From: Photobacterium aquimaris
Lineage (GTDB): Bacteria; Pseudomonadota; Gammaproteobacteria; Enterobacterales; Vibrionaceae
Direction of reading: 5' to 3'
NCBI RefSeq assembly: GCF_002954455.1
Contig: NZ_MSCC01000002.1
Location: 897,128-961,127 of the forward strand
DNA length: 64,000 nt
Shown: one piece after another, positions 55,061 to 62,162 of the stretch
Layout of the letters: every line of letters starts with the position of its first letter
Position numbering within the stretch: position 1 is the stretch's first letter
The notes under the pieces: model-generated
Told to the model about the DNA's origin: nothing
Database searches by the model: none
Seen by the model: the letters and a program-made list of their open reading frames with translations, nothing else
Position numbers and translations under genes: made by a program

Positions 55061-55834
55061 TTATTTACTCTCTACGTTAGTTGGTGAACCAGAAACAGGT
55101 AAGGTAATCAAACTTGGTGCAACTTGGTTATCGGCAATTGCAAACGCTTTGTCTATATTAGCGCCTTCACTTGCATCAACAGCTTGCCATTGTTTAGCTG
55201 CCGTATTCCAACTCCAGTAATGACTACCATTTAAGCTACGTGCAACCAGCGCAATACGTCCTAAATGAAGCACATTCACTTCAATTGTTTTGTTATCGGC
55301 GAGGGTAATTTTTGCTTGGTAAGCCGCAAGCTTAGTGCCGTAATCCATTTCAATTTGGTAGGCTTCTAAAATACGACGGAATTTCTCAGCATCACTGATA
55401 TCAGCTTGTGACATCATCGTTTCAAGTTTATTGATGCGCGCTAAACGTGCTTGATGTTTAATAGGCTTATCGTTTTCAACAATCGTCTTTAAGCCATCAA
55501 TCATTTGATACATTAGCGGCACTACACCTTGGCGAGTTTGCTTTATATCTGCAATTTGTTGATCAATCGAAGCTACTTCTTGCGCCTGATTTAACACCAA
55601 ACGTGCTAAGTGATCATGATAAACAGTGAGGTTTTTTACTTCTTCTTGCAGTTGTTCAATACTGGCTTTCATTGCCAACGAAGAATCGGCACTTTTATCG
55701 ATCTTATCCTGACTTAAAGCAGACGCAGTATTGGTCTTGTTCTCTATCGAGCGCGCGGTATCTAGATTAGATGCATAAGCACCAGTTGTGACGCTGAGAA
55801 TAACAATAGCAAGGCTAGTTTTAATAAAATTCAT
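55061..55834 (-). CDS. DUF3450 periplasmic coiled-coil protein
   Basis: A 257-aa protein with a signal peptide ending AYAS-NL, a coiled-coil (about residues 50-110) and a C-terminal domain with MDYGTKLAAYQAKI and SHYWSWNTAAKQWQAV. This is the first gene of the Vibrio-type TonB2 operon and is thought to work with TtpC, with which it overlaps in layout. Exact role unknown. Confidence 0.88.
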   Translation of the reverse strand: MNFIKTSLAIVILSVTTGAYASNLDTARSIENKTNTASALSQDKIDKSADSSLAMKASIEQLQEEVKNLTVYHDHLARLVLNQAQEVASIDQQIADIKQTRQGVVPLMYQMIDGLKTIVENDKPIKHQARLARINKLETMMSQADISDAEKFRRILEAYQIEMDYGTKLAAYQAKITLADNKTIEVNVLHLGRIALVARSLNGSHYWSWNTAAKQWQAVDASEGANIDKAFAIADNQVAPSLITLPVSGSPTNVESK

Positions 55835-55977
55835 AGTATTTAATCAATCGTTATCTGTAATAACCCAAAAAAACAAAAAGGGAATATTGAAAATAAAAAG
55901 TATCGCAAAAAGTGCTAAACTATAAACAATAATTATTGTAAATAACAGTTTATAAGCTGAAACATACAGATCTGAAC

Positions 55978-56002
55978 AAGGGGAAGTTAATACTTCCCCC
56001 TT
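55978..56002. terminator. Weak terminator between receptor and TonB2 operon
   Basis: GGGGAAGT against ACTTCCCCC with a short loop, 20 bp after the receptor stop. There is no proper T-run on the minus strand, so some read-through into DUF3450-ttpC is likely. Confidence 0.6.
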
Positions 56003-56021
56003 ATTTTATTCAGTTTACTTA

Positions 56022-58112
56022 TTAATATTTAAACTCAATGGTTGCCATAAAGTTACGGCCTTCGCCTAATGTCACGCCAGTCGCACCAACGTAATCACTG
56101 CTGGTTGAACCACCACCTGCCATATAATCTGTATCAAACAGATTTTCTACATTTACACGACCAATGATATCCAATTTGTCATCGTATTTATAAGTATGTG
56201 CAACACCAACATCAACGCGCGTGTAAGCATCTTTCTTAAAGGTATTTGCTGCATCACCGAAGCGAGAACCTTCATAAATCACACCAAGGTTAACATCCGT
56301 TGCTTCAGTTACGTTGTATGTTGTCCATACGCTAGCTGCAAACTCAGGCACATCAACAGGACGATTACCTTGGTACTTCTGATCTTTCGTGTATTCTGCA
56401 TCAAGGTACATTGCTGATGCGCTCATGCTTAGCTTATCTGTTACGTTACCTTGTAACGCAATTTCTGCGCCATTGTGAACGCGCTCACCACCTTGCGTTT
56501 TCTTATACAGATTGTTGCCAACTTGAACATCAATCGTCGAATTCTCTTGTGTAATGTTAAATACTGCACCTGACACAAATAGTCGATTATCTAGCAATTC
56601 CCACTTAGTACCTAGCTCATATTGCTTACCACGAAGTGGATCAAGTTGCTCACCATCATTAACGTAGTTCTTAGAGCCAGATGATACTGTGCCTTGAGGT
56701 TCAAAACTTTCAGAGTAAGCTAAGTAAATAGAACCGTTCTCTGCTGGGTGGAAAATCGCAGCCACTTTTGGTGATACTGCTTCTTCTGCTGCTTTTCCTT
56801 CTTGGGTTTGGCGATCAAAACGAACACCAGCAAGTACTTGCCAATAATCGTTAATTGTTACCATGTCTTGTGCGTAGAAGCCCCAAGCATTGTAAGATGA
56901 GTTAGATTCTCTTGGCTTACCTGGTTTGTAACTAGGAACTGGTGATGATTGGTTTGGTGCCACTTCAACAGAGTTAAATGAACGTTGGTAACGATCATAG
57001 CTATAACCTAACCAGTTAGAGCCCACTAATAGCTGATGTTGCATGCCTAGAGTATCAAATTCACCAACGAAATCAGCATACGCAGTTTTGAATGTCCAAT
57101 GATCTTGGCGATCATTACCACCTTGCTTCACTAAACCTGATTCTCCAAAATTAGTGAAGTCAGGGTAACTTTCTTTATCATGACGTTTGAAATCTTGGTA
57201 GTTAAAGCCAGAATTCAGTGCCCATGTATCATTCAATTGTGCTTTAACATCAAAGCCGTAGTTTTCAACTTCGTTATTAATTTTTGACCACTGTGCATCC
57301 CACACATGATCACGACCAAGTACAGGCTTACCGTCAACAATATAAGCACCAGAATCTACACTGCCTTTATCGTTTGTACGATCATAATGTAGTGACACTG
57401 TCACATCATCATTGATGTCATAATCAACAAATAAACCACCGACAAAGCGGTCAGTTGAAGGGGTAGAACCATCACCGTATTTACGCCATGAATCATAATC
57501 TTCTTTTGCAACAACAGCGCGTGCACGTAGTGTTTGGTCTTGGTTAAGTGAACCGCTAACATCTAGCACACTACGAGTATGATTGTTTGAACCCACATCT
57601 TGGCTAAAGTTTACTTGAGTATCGTAAGTTGGTTTTTTAGCAACCATATTTACTAAACCACCAGGAGCTGATTTGCCGTAAAGCAGGCCTGCTGGGCCTT
57701 TCATTACTTCAACTCGCTCAAGCAGCTCAACTGGCTGACGGTAATGAGACCAATGCTGGTGGCCATCACGCAAGAAACCACTGCTGCTACCTAATTCAAA
57801 ACCACGTAAAGAAAAACGCTCACGGTTACGACCAGTACCACCGGCAGAAATACTCGCGTCATTCTGTAGCACTTCACCTAAGGTGCTTGCACGCTGCTCA
57901 TCAATTAGCTTCTCATCAATAACAGAAACTTGTCCTGGAGTTTCTAATTGAGTCATCTCCATTCGCATTGCTGTCGAATTCGTGTCAGCCTTATAGCCAT
58001 AATCACGTCCAGTGACCACCATATGCTCATCTGTATTTGTAATTTCTGCATGAGCAATCGGTGCTGACAATACTGCACCAATCAATAGTGTTAGCTGACT
58101 CTTAGAAAACAT
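56022..58112 (-). CDS. TonB-dependent siderophore receptor
   Basis: A 696-aa outer-membrane beta-barrel receptor with a signal peptide ending AHA-EI, a TonB box (EHMVVTGRD, residues 29-37), a plug domain (PGQVSVIDEKLIDEQRASTL near residue 58, then VEVMKGPAGLLYGKSAPGG) and a 22-strand barrel ending in aromatic EFKY. The plug layout is that of ferric-siderophore receptors of the FhuA/FhuE type; the ligand is not evident. ATG 58112. A Fur-like box lies about 190 bp upstream. Confidence 0.92.
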   Translation of the reverse strand: MFSKSQLTLLIGAVLSAPIAHAEITNTDEHMVVTGRDYGYKADTNSTAMRMEMTQLETPGQVSVIDEKLIDEQRASTLGEVLQNDASISAGGTGRNRERFSLRGFELGSSSGFLRDGHQHWSHYRQPVELLERVEVMKGPAGLLYGKSAPGGLVNMVAKKPTYDTQVNFSQDVGSNNHTRSVLDVSGSLNQDQTLRARAVVAKEDYDSWRKYGDGSTPSTDRFVGGLFVDYDINDDVTVSLHYDRTNDKGSVDSGAYIVDGKPVLGRDHVWDAQWSKINNEVENYGFDVKAQLNDTWALNSGFNYQDFKRHDKESYPDFTNFGESGLVKQGGNDRQDHWTFKTAYADFVGEFDTLGMQHQLLVGSNWLGYSYDRYQRSFNSVEVAPNQSSPVPSYKPGKPRESNSSYNAWGFYAQDMVTINDYWQVLAGVRFDRQTQEGKAAEEAVSPKVAAIFHPAENGSIYLAYSESFEPQGTVSSGSKNYVNDGEQLDPLRGKQYELGTKWELLDNRLFVSGAVFNITQENSTIDVQVGNNLYKKTQGGERVHNGAEIALQGNVTDKLSMSASAMYLDAEYTKDQKYQGNRPVDVPEFAASVWTTYNVTEATDVNLGVIYEGSRFGDAANTFKKDAYTRVDVGVAHTYKYDDKLDIIGRVNVENLFDTDYMAGGGSTSSDYVGATGVTLGEGRNFMATIEFKY

Positions 58113-58302
58113 ATTCCGTTATCTCCAATTACCGTATCTTTGAGAATAAAACCAATTGAATAGGTTGTTACTTAATACCGCATCTTTAAAAACTAACTGA
58201 ATGTAGGTTTTTAAAGATGCTACGTATAAGGCGCTACAAGATTCAAATAGTTTCGGTTGCTTGACAGTGACGTTATTGTGCTGTCAATCTTTAAACAAGA
58301 AT

Positions 58303-58321
58303 ATAAGTGATAACCATTACC
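58303..58321. promoter_or_regulatory. Fur-like box upstream of the receptor
   Basis: TGATAACCATTACC at 58308-58321 matches 12 of 14 defined bases of the Fur consensus (TGATAATCATTATC). About 190 bp from the receptor start. Confidence 0.6.
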
Positions 58322-58518
58322 ATTTGCAGTTAAATTTACATTCTTTGCATTCGTAAATTTTTTGTCAATTAACGAAACTAATAATAAAGTCGCGTTTTAT
58401 TGACATTTACTCACAAACCCAACCAATTATTCCGTACTCAATACTGTTTTTTTCAAAGACTTTCACAACAAACGGGCGTATAATTCCGCCGTTTTTATTG
58501 ATTTCTGCGGTATTTAAA

Positions 58519-58950
58519 GTGACCCAATTAAGTCTTGAAGCTATTCGTCAACAACTAGAAGAACGCAATTTTATTGCTGAGAAAGTTCGCATTGTCACAG
58601 TAGAGGCAATGGAACCAGAGGCATTAGCAGCCTGTACCACAACAGAAAATGAAACATTCTATAACAGCTATATGAATGTCATTTATTGTCGTGGGGATCG
58701 CTATGTTTTAGGTTATCGCTGTAATGAAGCAACTATCATTGACCAAGCGATTATTTTTAAAGACGGTAAATATTACGATCCAACTTTACAAGCTAATAGT
58801 GAAGGTGAATTTGAAGCGTATCCATTTGCTGTATTAGCAGAATTTAAAGTCTTTGACATGATGACACATGCTAAAAACAATAAAGACTTTCCGCCCGATG
58901 TTGACTTCCTATTTACACGTAAGAAGCACTTCAAAAACGTTATTCGATAA
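58519..58950 (+). CDS. Conserved hypothetical soluble protein
   Basis: A 143-aa acidic protein with no signal peptide or membrane segment and no motif I can name. It has alternating hydrophobic strands (MNVIYCRGDRYVLGYRC, ATIIDQAIIFKDGKYYD) that suggest a compact alpha/beta fold. The start is probably GTG 58519 (VTQLSLEAI); TTG 58498 is an alternative. The ribosome site is weak for both. A hairpin terminator follows. Confidence 0.6.
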   Translation: MTQLSLEAIRQQLEERNFIAEKVRIVTVEAMEPEALAACTTTENETFYNSYMNVIYCRGDRYVLGYRCNEATIIDQAIIFKDGKYYDPTLQANSEGEFEAYPFAVLAEFKVFDMMTHAKNNKDFPPDVDFLFTRKKHFKNVIR

Positions 58951-58959
58951 TTATCCCCT

Positions 58960-58989
58960 ACCCGTTATTACTATTAATTAATAACGGGT
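58960..58989 (+). terminator. Terminator-like hairpin
   Basis: ACCCGTTATTA and its exact complement with an 8-nt loop, 10 nt after the previous stop; the following T-run is interrupted (CTTCTTGCC). 58990-59185 holds no gene. Confidence 0.7.
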
Positions 58990-59185
58990 ACTTCTTGCCG
59001 TCCTTGTCGCATATTAATAAAATTTACAGCAATTTATTGTTTTTACTACTATTTATATTATTAATAAAGTTGTTCCACAATTGATACGCAGAAGCCAACT
59101 TGTTAACAATTGCATCATCTATCACTTGATAATAACCACAATAAATGTACCATTTTATCCATACACTTCACTGGATTTTTAGTAT

Positions 59186-59362
59186 ATGGATCAGGCTAAA
59201 AAATTAAGACGTTACTTTATAAATGATGAACGCCAACATATTTTTATGCTGCAAAATCAAGTGAGGCAATTAATTATTCAAAAAAAGGATCGTGTAGAAA
59301 TAGATCGAGGGCTTATTGCATTAGAAAAGGCTTGGATTGCTTTTGAAAATAGAAGTAATTAG
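59186..59362 (+). CDS. Small charged protein (58 aa)
   Basis: A 58-codon frame with many charged residues (MDQAKKLRRYFINDERQHI at the start, ALEKAWIAFENRSN at the end), helical and with no hydrophobic segment. Codon use looks coding (only moderate bias), and it ends 25 bp before a bidirectional terminator. The ribosome site is only GGA at 59173-59175, so translation is uncertain. Confidence 0.5.
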   Translation: MDQAKKLRRYFINDERQHIFMLQNQVRQLIIQKKDRVEIDRGLIALEKAWIAFENRSN

Positions 59363-59386
59363 CACGGCATTATTCTGTTTGCTAAG

Positions 59387-59410
59387 AAAGTCCAGCTAGC
59401 ACTGGACTTT
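59387..59410. terminator. Bidirectional terminator
   Basis: AAAGTCCAG and its complement with a 6-nt loop, between the convergent small genes. Confidence 0.78.
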
Positions 59411-59416
59411 AATATA

Positions 59417-59623
59417 TTACTTTTTTAAACCCATACTTTGTAAATAATCTAGTTCAAGATTAAATTTCTTTACATAGCGATTCAAAGTATTAGGGGTTAC
59501 ACCATGAACAATCTCTGCTCTATATGCTGTCATGCTCTGAGTAATCACATCATAAACCGCAGCTTTGACTGTTTCCGCTTTAAAAATATGATTCGCAATA
59601 TTGTTATATTTTTCTTTGTTCAT
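59417..59623 (-). CDS. Small HTH protein, TrfB/KorA-like
   Basis: A 68-aa protein whose C-terminal half (AYRAEIVHGVTPNTLNRYVKKF, about residues 33-54) reads as a helix-turn-helix, as in the TrfB/KorA family of small plasmid repressors. No toxin or partner is next to it. A palindrome at 59640-59656 in front of the start would suit self-repression. ATG 59623. Family placement tentative. Confidence 0.58.
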   Translation of the reverse strand: MNKEKYNNIANHIFKAETVKAAVYDVITQSMTAYRAEIVHGVTPNTLNRYVKKFNLELDYLQSMGLKK

Positions 59624-59639
59624 GACTCATTCCAAACAG

Positions 59640-59656
59640 CTACAAATCCTTTGTAG
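59640..59656. promoter_or_regulatory. Palindromic candidate operator
   Basis: CTACAAA-TCC-TTTGTAG, a perfect 7-bp inverted repeat 17 bp upstream of the HTH gene start, a usual place for an autorepressor operator. Confidence 0.5.
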
Positions 59657-59871
59657 TTGCATGATAAACATCAAGGATTTACCCTTCAATGTTTTACTGA
59701 TAAGTTCTTAACAATATGAATAATATGATTTATCAACGAAATATCTTATGCTGGCCATATAACACCACCATACCCAATAAGCATAACCATATGGTCTTAA
59801 TTTACCTTTCCTGACTAAAATAACAAATGGCACGTAGAGTTATATTTTATAGCATATCAGTAACACTCATT
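59657..59871. other. Spacer between the HTH gene and the CRISPR-like element
   Basis: 215 bp without a gene. A 14-codon minus-strand frame at 59746-59790 (MVMLIGYGGVIWPA) is hydrophobic but has no good ribosome site and is not called. No CRISPR repeat or cas gene was found here. Confidence 0.4.
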
Positions 59872-59952
59872 CTGCCTGTGCGGCAGTGAACTTGATTCTT
59901 TCCGACTTCCCTCGTCGATTTTTGTTTCTAAGCTACAGCACAGGCAGCTTTA
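59872..59952 (-). CRISPR. Solitary type I-F CRISPR unit, crRNA-like, with no cas genes
   Basis: Read on the minus strand: a degenerate first repeat (59952-59925) that ends in the intact handle CTTAGAAA, a 33-nt spacer (59924-59892), then the 20-nt GTTCACTGCCGCACAGGCAG (59891-59872), identical to the first 20 bases of the type I-F1 repeat and including its 5-bp Cas6f stem CTGCC/GGCAG. The rest of this second repeat is not conserved. What is conserved is just what Cas6f processing leaves: 8-nt handle, spacer and 20-nt stem. The first repeat keeps CTGCC and a GxAG, then the handle. The element begins in the stop codon of the RecX-like gene. Confidence 0.75.
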
Positions 59953-60750
59953 GTTACTGGCTGCTGCCATTGCTTCTTTGATTTCATCCGAACTATAGCC
60001 TTTTGATGAAAGATAAGCATAAGCTTTACTTTTATCTTTAAAATTCGACAAATCAAACCGCTTTTTGGCTAGCACTAATTGGCAATTTTCATAAAAATCT
60101 ACCTCACCCGCTTCTTCTAAATCGTAGAATACTTGCTCAAGATTAGTAATATCAACATGCTTCATTTTAAGCTCTTGCTTTATCACTGTTTTGCCTTTGA
60201 GCTTACGCACTAACTTCAGTACTTCTGTTTCTAAATCTGCATTCATGCCTTTGATTTTTGCTTTACTTAATAACGTATCTGCGGCTGCGTGTTCGGTGAT
60301 TGCCGTTGAAACGTCCTGAAAACTAAATCCACGCTTAGTAAGATCATTGGTTACTTTTTCTTGCGTCGTTTGGCTAAAATCCTCATAGTTACTTAGGCGA
60401 CTGGTTATTATCGCAAGTTCTGATACCTGATTTTTATCGATGATCTCAGCTAAGGCTTGTTCAATGATACTTTCTGGAATACCTTTGGTTTTCAGTTTTT
60501 GTTTGATGTATTGCTGTCCGTATTCATTTGAAAATGCTCTCTCACTAAAATGCAGTGCAAATGGAAGATCATCTTTTAAATAACCAAAATCTTTCATTTG
60601 TTGTAATACAGTTTCTATCCAATCTTGCTGTTCTGTTTTTGCTTCTAGTTTTTTGCGCAGTTCATGCTCACTATGATCTCGTAAATTCAAATGATAGATA
60701 GCACTGTTAATCACATTTTGAATCGTTTTAGCTGGGTACGGTTTTTTCAT
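59950..60750 (-). CDS. RecX-family protein, unusually long
   Basis: A 266-aa protein made of RecX three-helix repeats: INSAIYHLNLRDHSEHELRK near residue 15, VLQQMKDFGYLKDDLPFALHF, IKQKLKTKGIPESIIEQAL near residue 85 and later, weaker repeats up to YLSSKGYSSDEIKEAM at the end. RecX modulates RecA filaments, but canonical RecX is about 150-160 aa and sits next to recA. This one is longer and distant from recA, so its job may differ. ATG 60750 is preceded by GAAG; GTG 60765 is the alternative. Confidence 0.74.
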   Translation of the reverse strand: MKKPYPAKTIQNVINSAIYHLNLRDHSEHELRKKLEAKTEQQDWIETVLQQMKDFGYLKDDLPFALHFSERAFSNEYGQQYIKQKLKTKGIPESIIEQALAEIIDKNQVSELAIITSRLSNYEDFSQTTQEKVTNDLTKRGFSFQDVSTAITEHAAADTLLSKAKIKGMNADLETEVLKLVRKLKGKTVIKQELKMKHVDITNLEQVFYDLEEAGEVDFYENCQLVLAKKRFDLSNFKDKSKAYAYLSSKGYSSDEIKEAMAAASN

Positions 60751-60806
60751 TTTATTTATCTTCACTATTTAACGAATCGAACATTGATTATATAAAAATA
60801 TCTAAT

Positions 60807-61046
60807 TTATCGACGTATGGTGGCCTTTACTGTTATCACTGTTAACGCTATATAATAGATAGCAATTAATACCGCAGGTAACGCATCGCGATCAAACGCT
60901 GAACTCACAGCGAAAATACAGTAACAAACAATGATAACCGGAATAATAAACACATTGTTATTATGCGGATACACATCTAAGACCAACAACAATTTATGAA
61001 TACCCGCTAATACTAATGGTAATGTAACCATCAAAAACCATAACAT
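60807..61046 (-). CDS. Small membrane protein
   Basis: A 79-aa protein with about three hydrophobic segments (MLWFLMVTLPLVLAGIHKLL, VFIIPVIIVCYCIFAV, AVLIAIYYIALTVITV). ATG 61046 has AAGGA 6 nt upstream. Its 5' end is duplicated in decayed form at about 61411-61480. Unknown function. Confidence 0.62.
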   Translation of the reverse strand: MLWFLMVTLPLVLAGIHKLLLVLDVYPHNNNVFIIPVIIVCYCIFAVSSAFDRDALPAVLIAIYYIALTVITVKATIRR

Positions 61047-61335
61047 AATCAATCCTTTTGAAGTAAAGCATGTCTTTAAATTACAATTATATACGTATTG
61101 TCACATTGAAAAAAGCCATCATACTGTAACACTTGTTTACTAACTACCGCTAATATTTAATCTACAGCATTAAGACAATCAATTATATTATTCAATTTCG
61201 TAAACTAATAATAAAAATATATCACTACATACTATTTTATACTTATTTTTGGAAATAAATATCGTCCACCTTTATAACGTATAAATTAATGATAATGTCA
61301 GTTACCCTTAATGGAAATATTATAATGGAGTTATT

Positions 61336-61386
61336 ATGTCTAAGGTCGCATTAATTACCAGAGCAAGAAAAGAAGCAACAATATAA
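61336..61386 (+). pseudogene. 16-codon stub resembling the start of a short-chain dehydrogenase
   Basis: GGAG five nt before ATG 61336, then MSKVALITRARKEATI and a stop. The first eight residues look like the N-terminus of an SDR enzyme (normally followed by GA-G-GIG). Possibly a truncated gene; too short to be sure. 61047-61335 holds no gene. Confidence 0.3.
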
Positions 61387-61410
61387 CTCGTTTCTTTATC
61401 GTTGCTCATA

Positions 61411-61480
61411 GATGAATGCCAGCTAACACTAGCGGCAACGTTACCATTAAAAACTACAACATAATCAATCTATTTGAAGA
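61411..61480 (-). pseudogene. Decayed partial copy of the small membrane protein gene
   Basis: This segment resembles the ribosome site and first codons of the gene at 60807-61046 (about 80% over 62 bp by eye): on the minus strand it gives M-L-stop-FLMVTLPLVLAGIH, with the third codon TAG in place of TGG. It is a stop-mutated, truncated duplicate. 61481-61707 holds nothing else. Confidence 0.75.
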
Positions 61481-61707
61481 AAAATACCTTTGATTGCTTA
61501 TTGTATACTAATAATCATTTAACACTTTAACGAGTTACATTCGAAAATTTCAAATAATGAACTAACATAATGGAGTAACAAATATCGTTACTCTAGCAGT
61601 CAACGCCCTCAGAGCTAAAGACTCACCGATCTTTTCGATAATTTTTTATAAATATCAAATTATAGAAATACATTAAGCCACAGGAAAATAGCTTTAAGGA
61701 TTTAACT

Positions 61708-61917
61708 ATGAATCAAATTGAAAGTCTCATTTATGACACTCTTATAGATCTATCGAATAATGTACCAGAACAACATGCAAAAATTCGCCAAAACCTATAT
61801 GACCAATTAGATCTACCTTTAAACAAGCAAAGAGATTTATATTCAAATGCGCTTAGACCAGCAAGTTCAGGAATACTTGAGAGCAATGCAGATTTTCACA
61901 ATACAGTAAACAATTAA
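61708..61917 (+). CDS. Small hypothetical protein
   Basis: A 69-aa soluble, helical protein (MNQIESLIYDTLIDLSNNVP at the start) with AAGGA before its ATG. The last 22 codons overlap the antisense cytochrome fragment, so the C-terminus may be a fusion caused by rearrangement. No family recognised. Confidence 0.45.
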   Translation: MNQIESLIYDTLIDLSNNVPEQHAKIRQNLYDQLDLPLNKQRDLYSNALRPASSGILESNADFHNTVNN

Positions 61918-62119
61918 GGTAAGTTTCAGTTGGTAGTTTACGCCCTGTTACTTGCTTCCAAACTTGATCTTTTGCGCTATTACACACTTGTTGACCATTT
62001 ATATCATGACAATTAGGGTTGGTTAATGTTTTTAGATAAGCAACCATCGCCTTGGTTTCTTTTGGCGTAAAATCAGTATTACGTAAATTTGGCACTTTAA
62101 AGTAATCTAAGGGGTGCAC
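61853..62119 (-). pseudogene. C-terminal remnant of a cytochrome-c-peroxidase-like gene
   Basis: A frame without proper start (an in-frame stop precedes it) encodes YFKVPNLRNTDFTPKETKAM then VAYLKTLT. FKVPxLRN and LTxxEKxxMVAFLKTLT are the two ends of the C-terminal part of di-heme peroxidases (MauG/CCP group); here they are fused with the intervening TAPYFHDG segment missing, so it is internally deleted as well as truncated. Confidence 0.62.
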
Positions 62120-62162
62120 TTTTATATGATCTGTTCTAAATAATAGCTATTTATGTTTATCA

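Noticed and set aside
56022..58112. Assigning the receptor to a particular siderophore (for example FhuA or vibrioferrin)
   Set aside because: The plug and barrel are typical of the group, but no siderophore biosynthesis or esterase genes nearby point to a ligand.
59872..59952. The element as part of a CRISPR-associated Tn7-like transposon (I-F3)
   Set aside because: The repeat matches the canonical I-F1 type, not the different repeats known from I-F3 transposons, and no tns, tniQ or cas genes are in the window.
59872..59952. Reading 59872-59952 as a simple Rho-independent terminator or 10-bp hairpin
   Set aside because: The outer 10-bp inverted repeat exists, but its loop would be 56 nt and there is no T-run; the match to I-F repeat parts explains the sequence much better.
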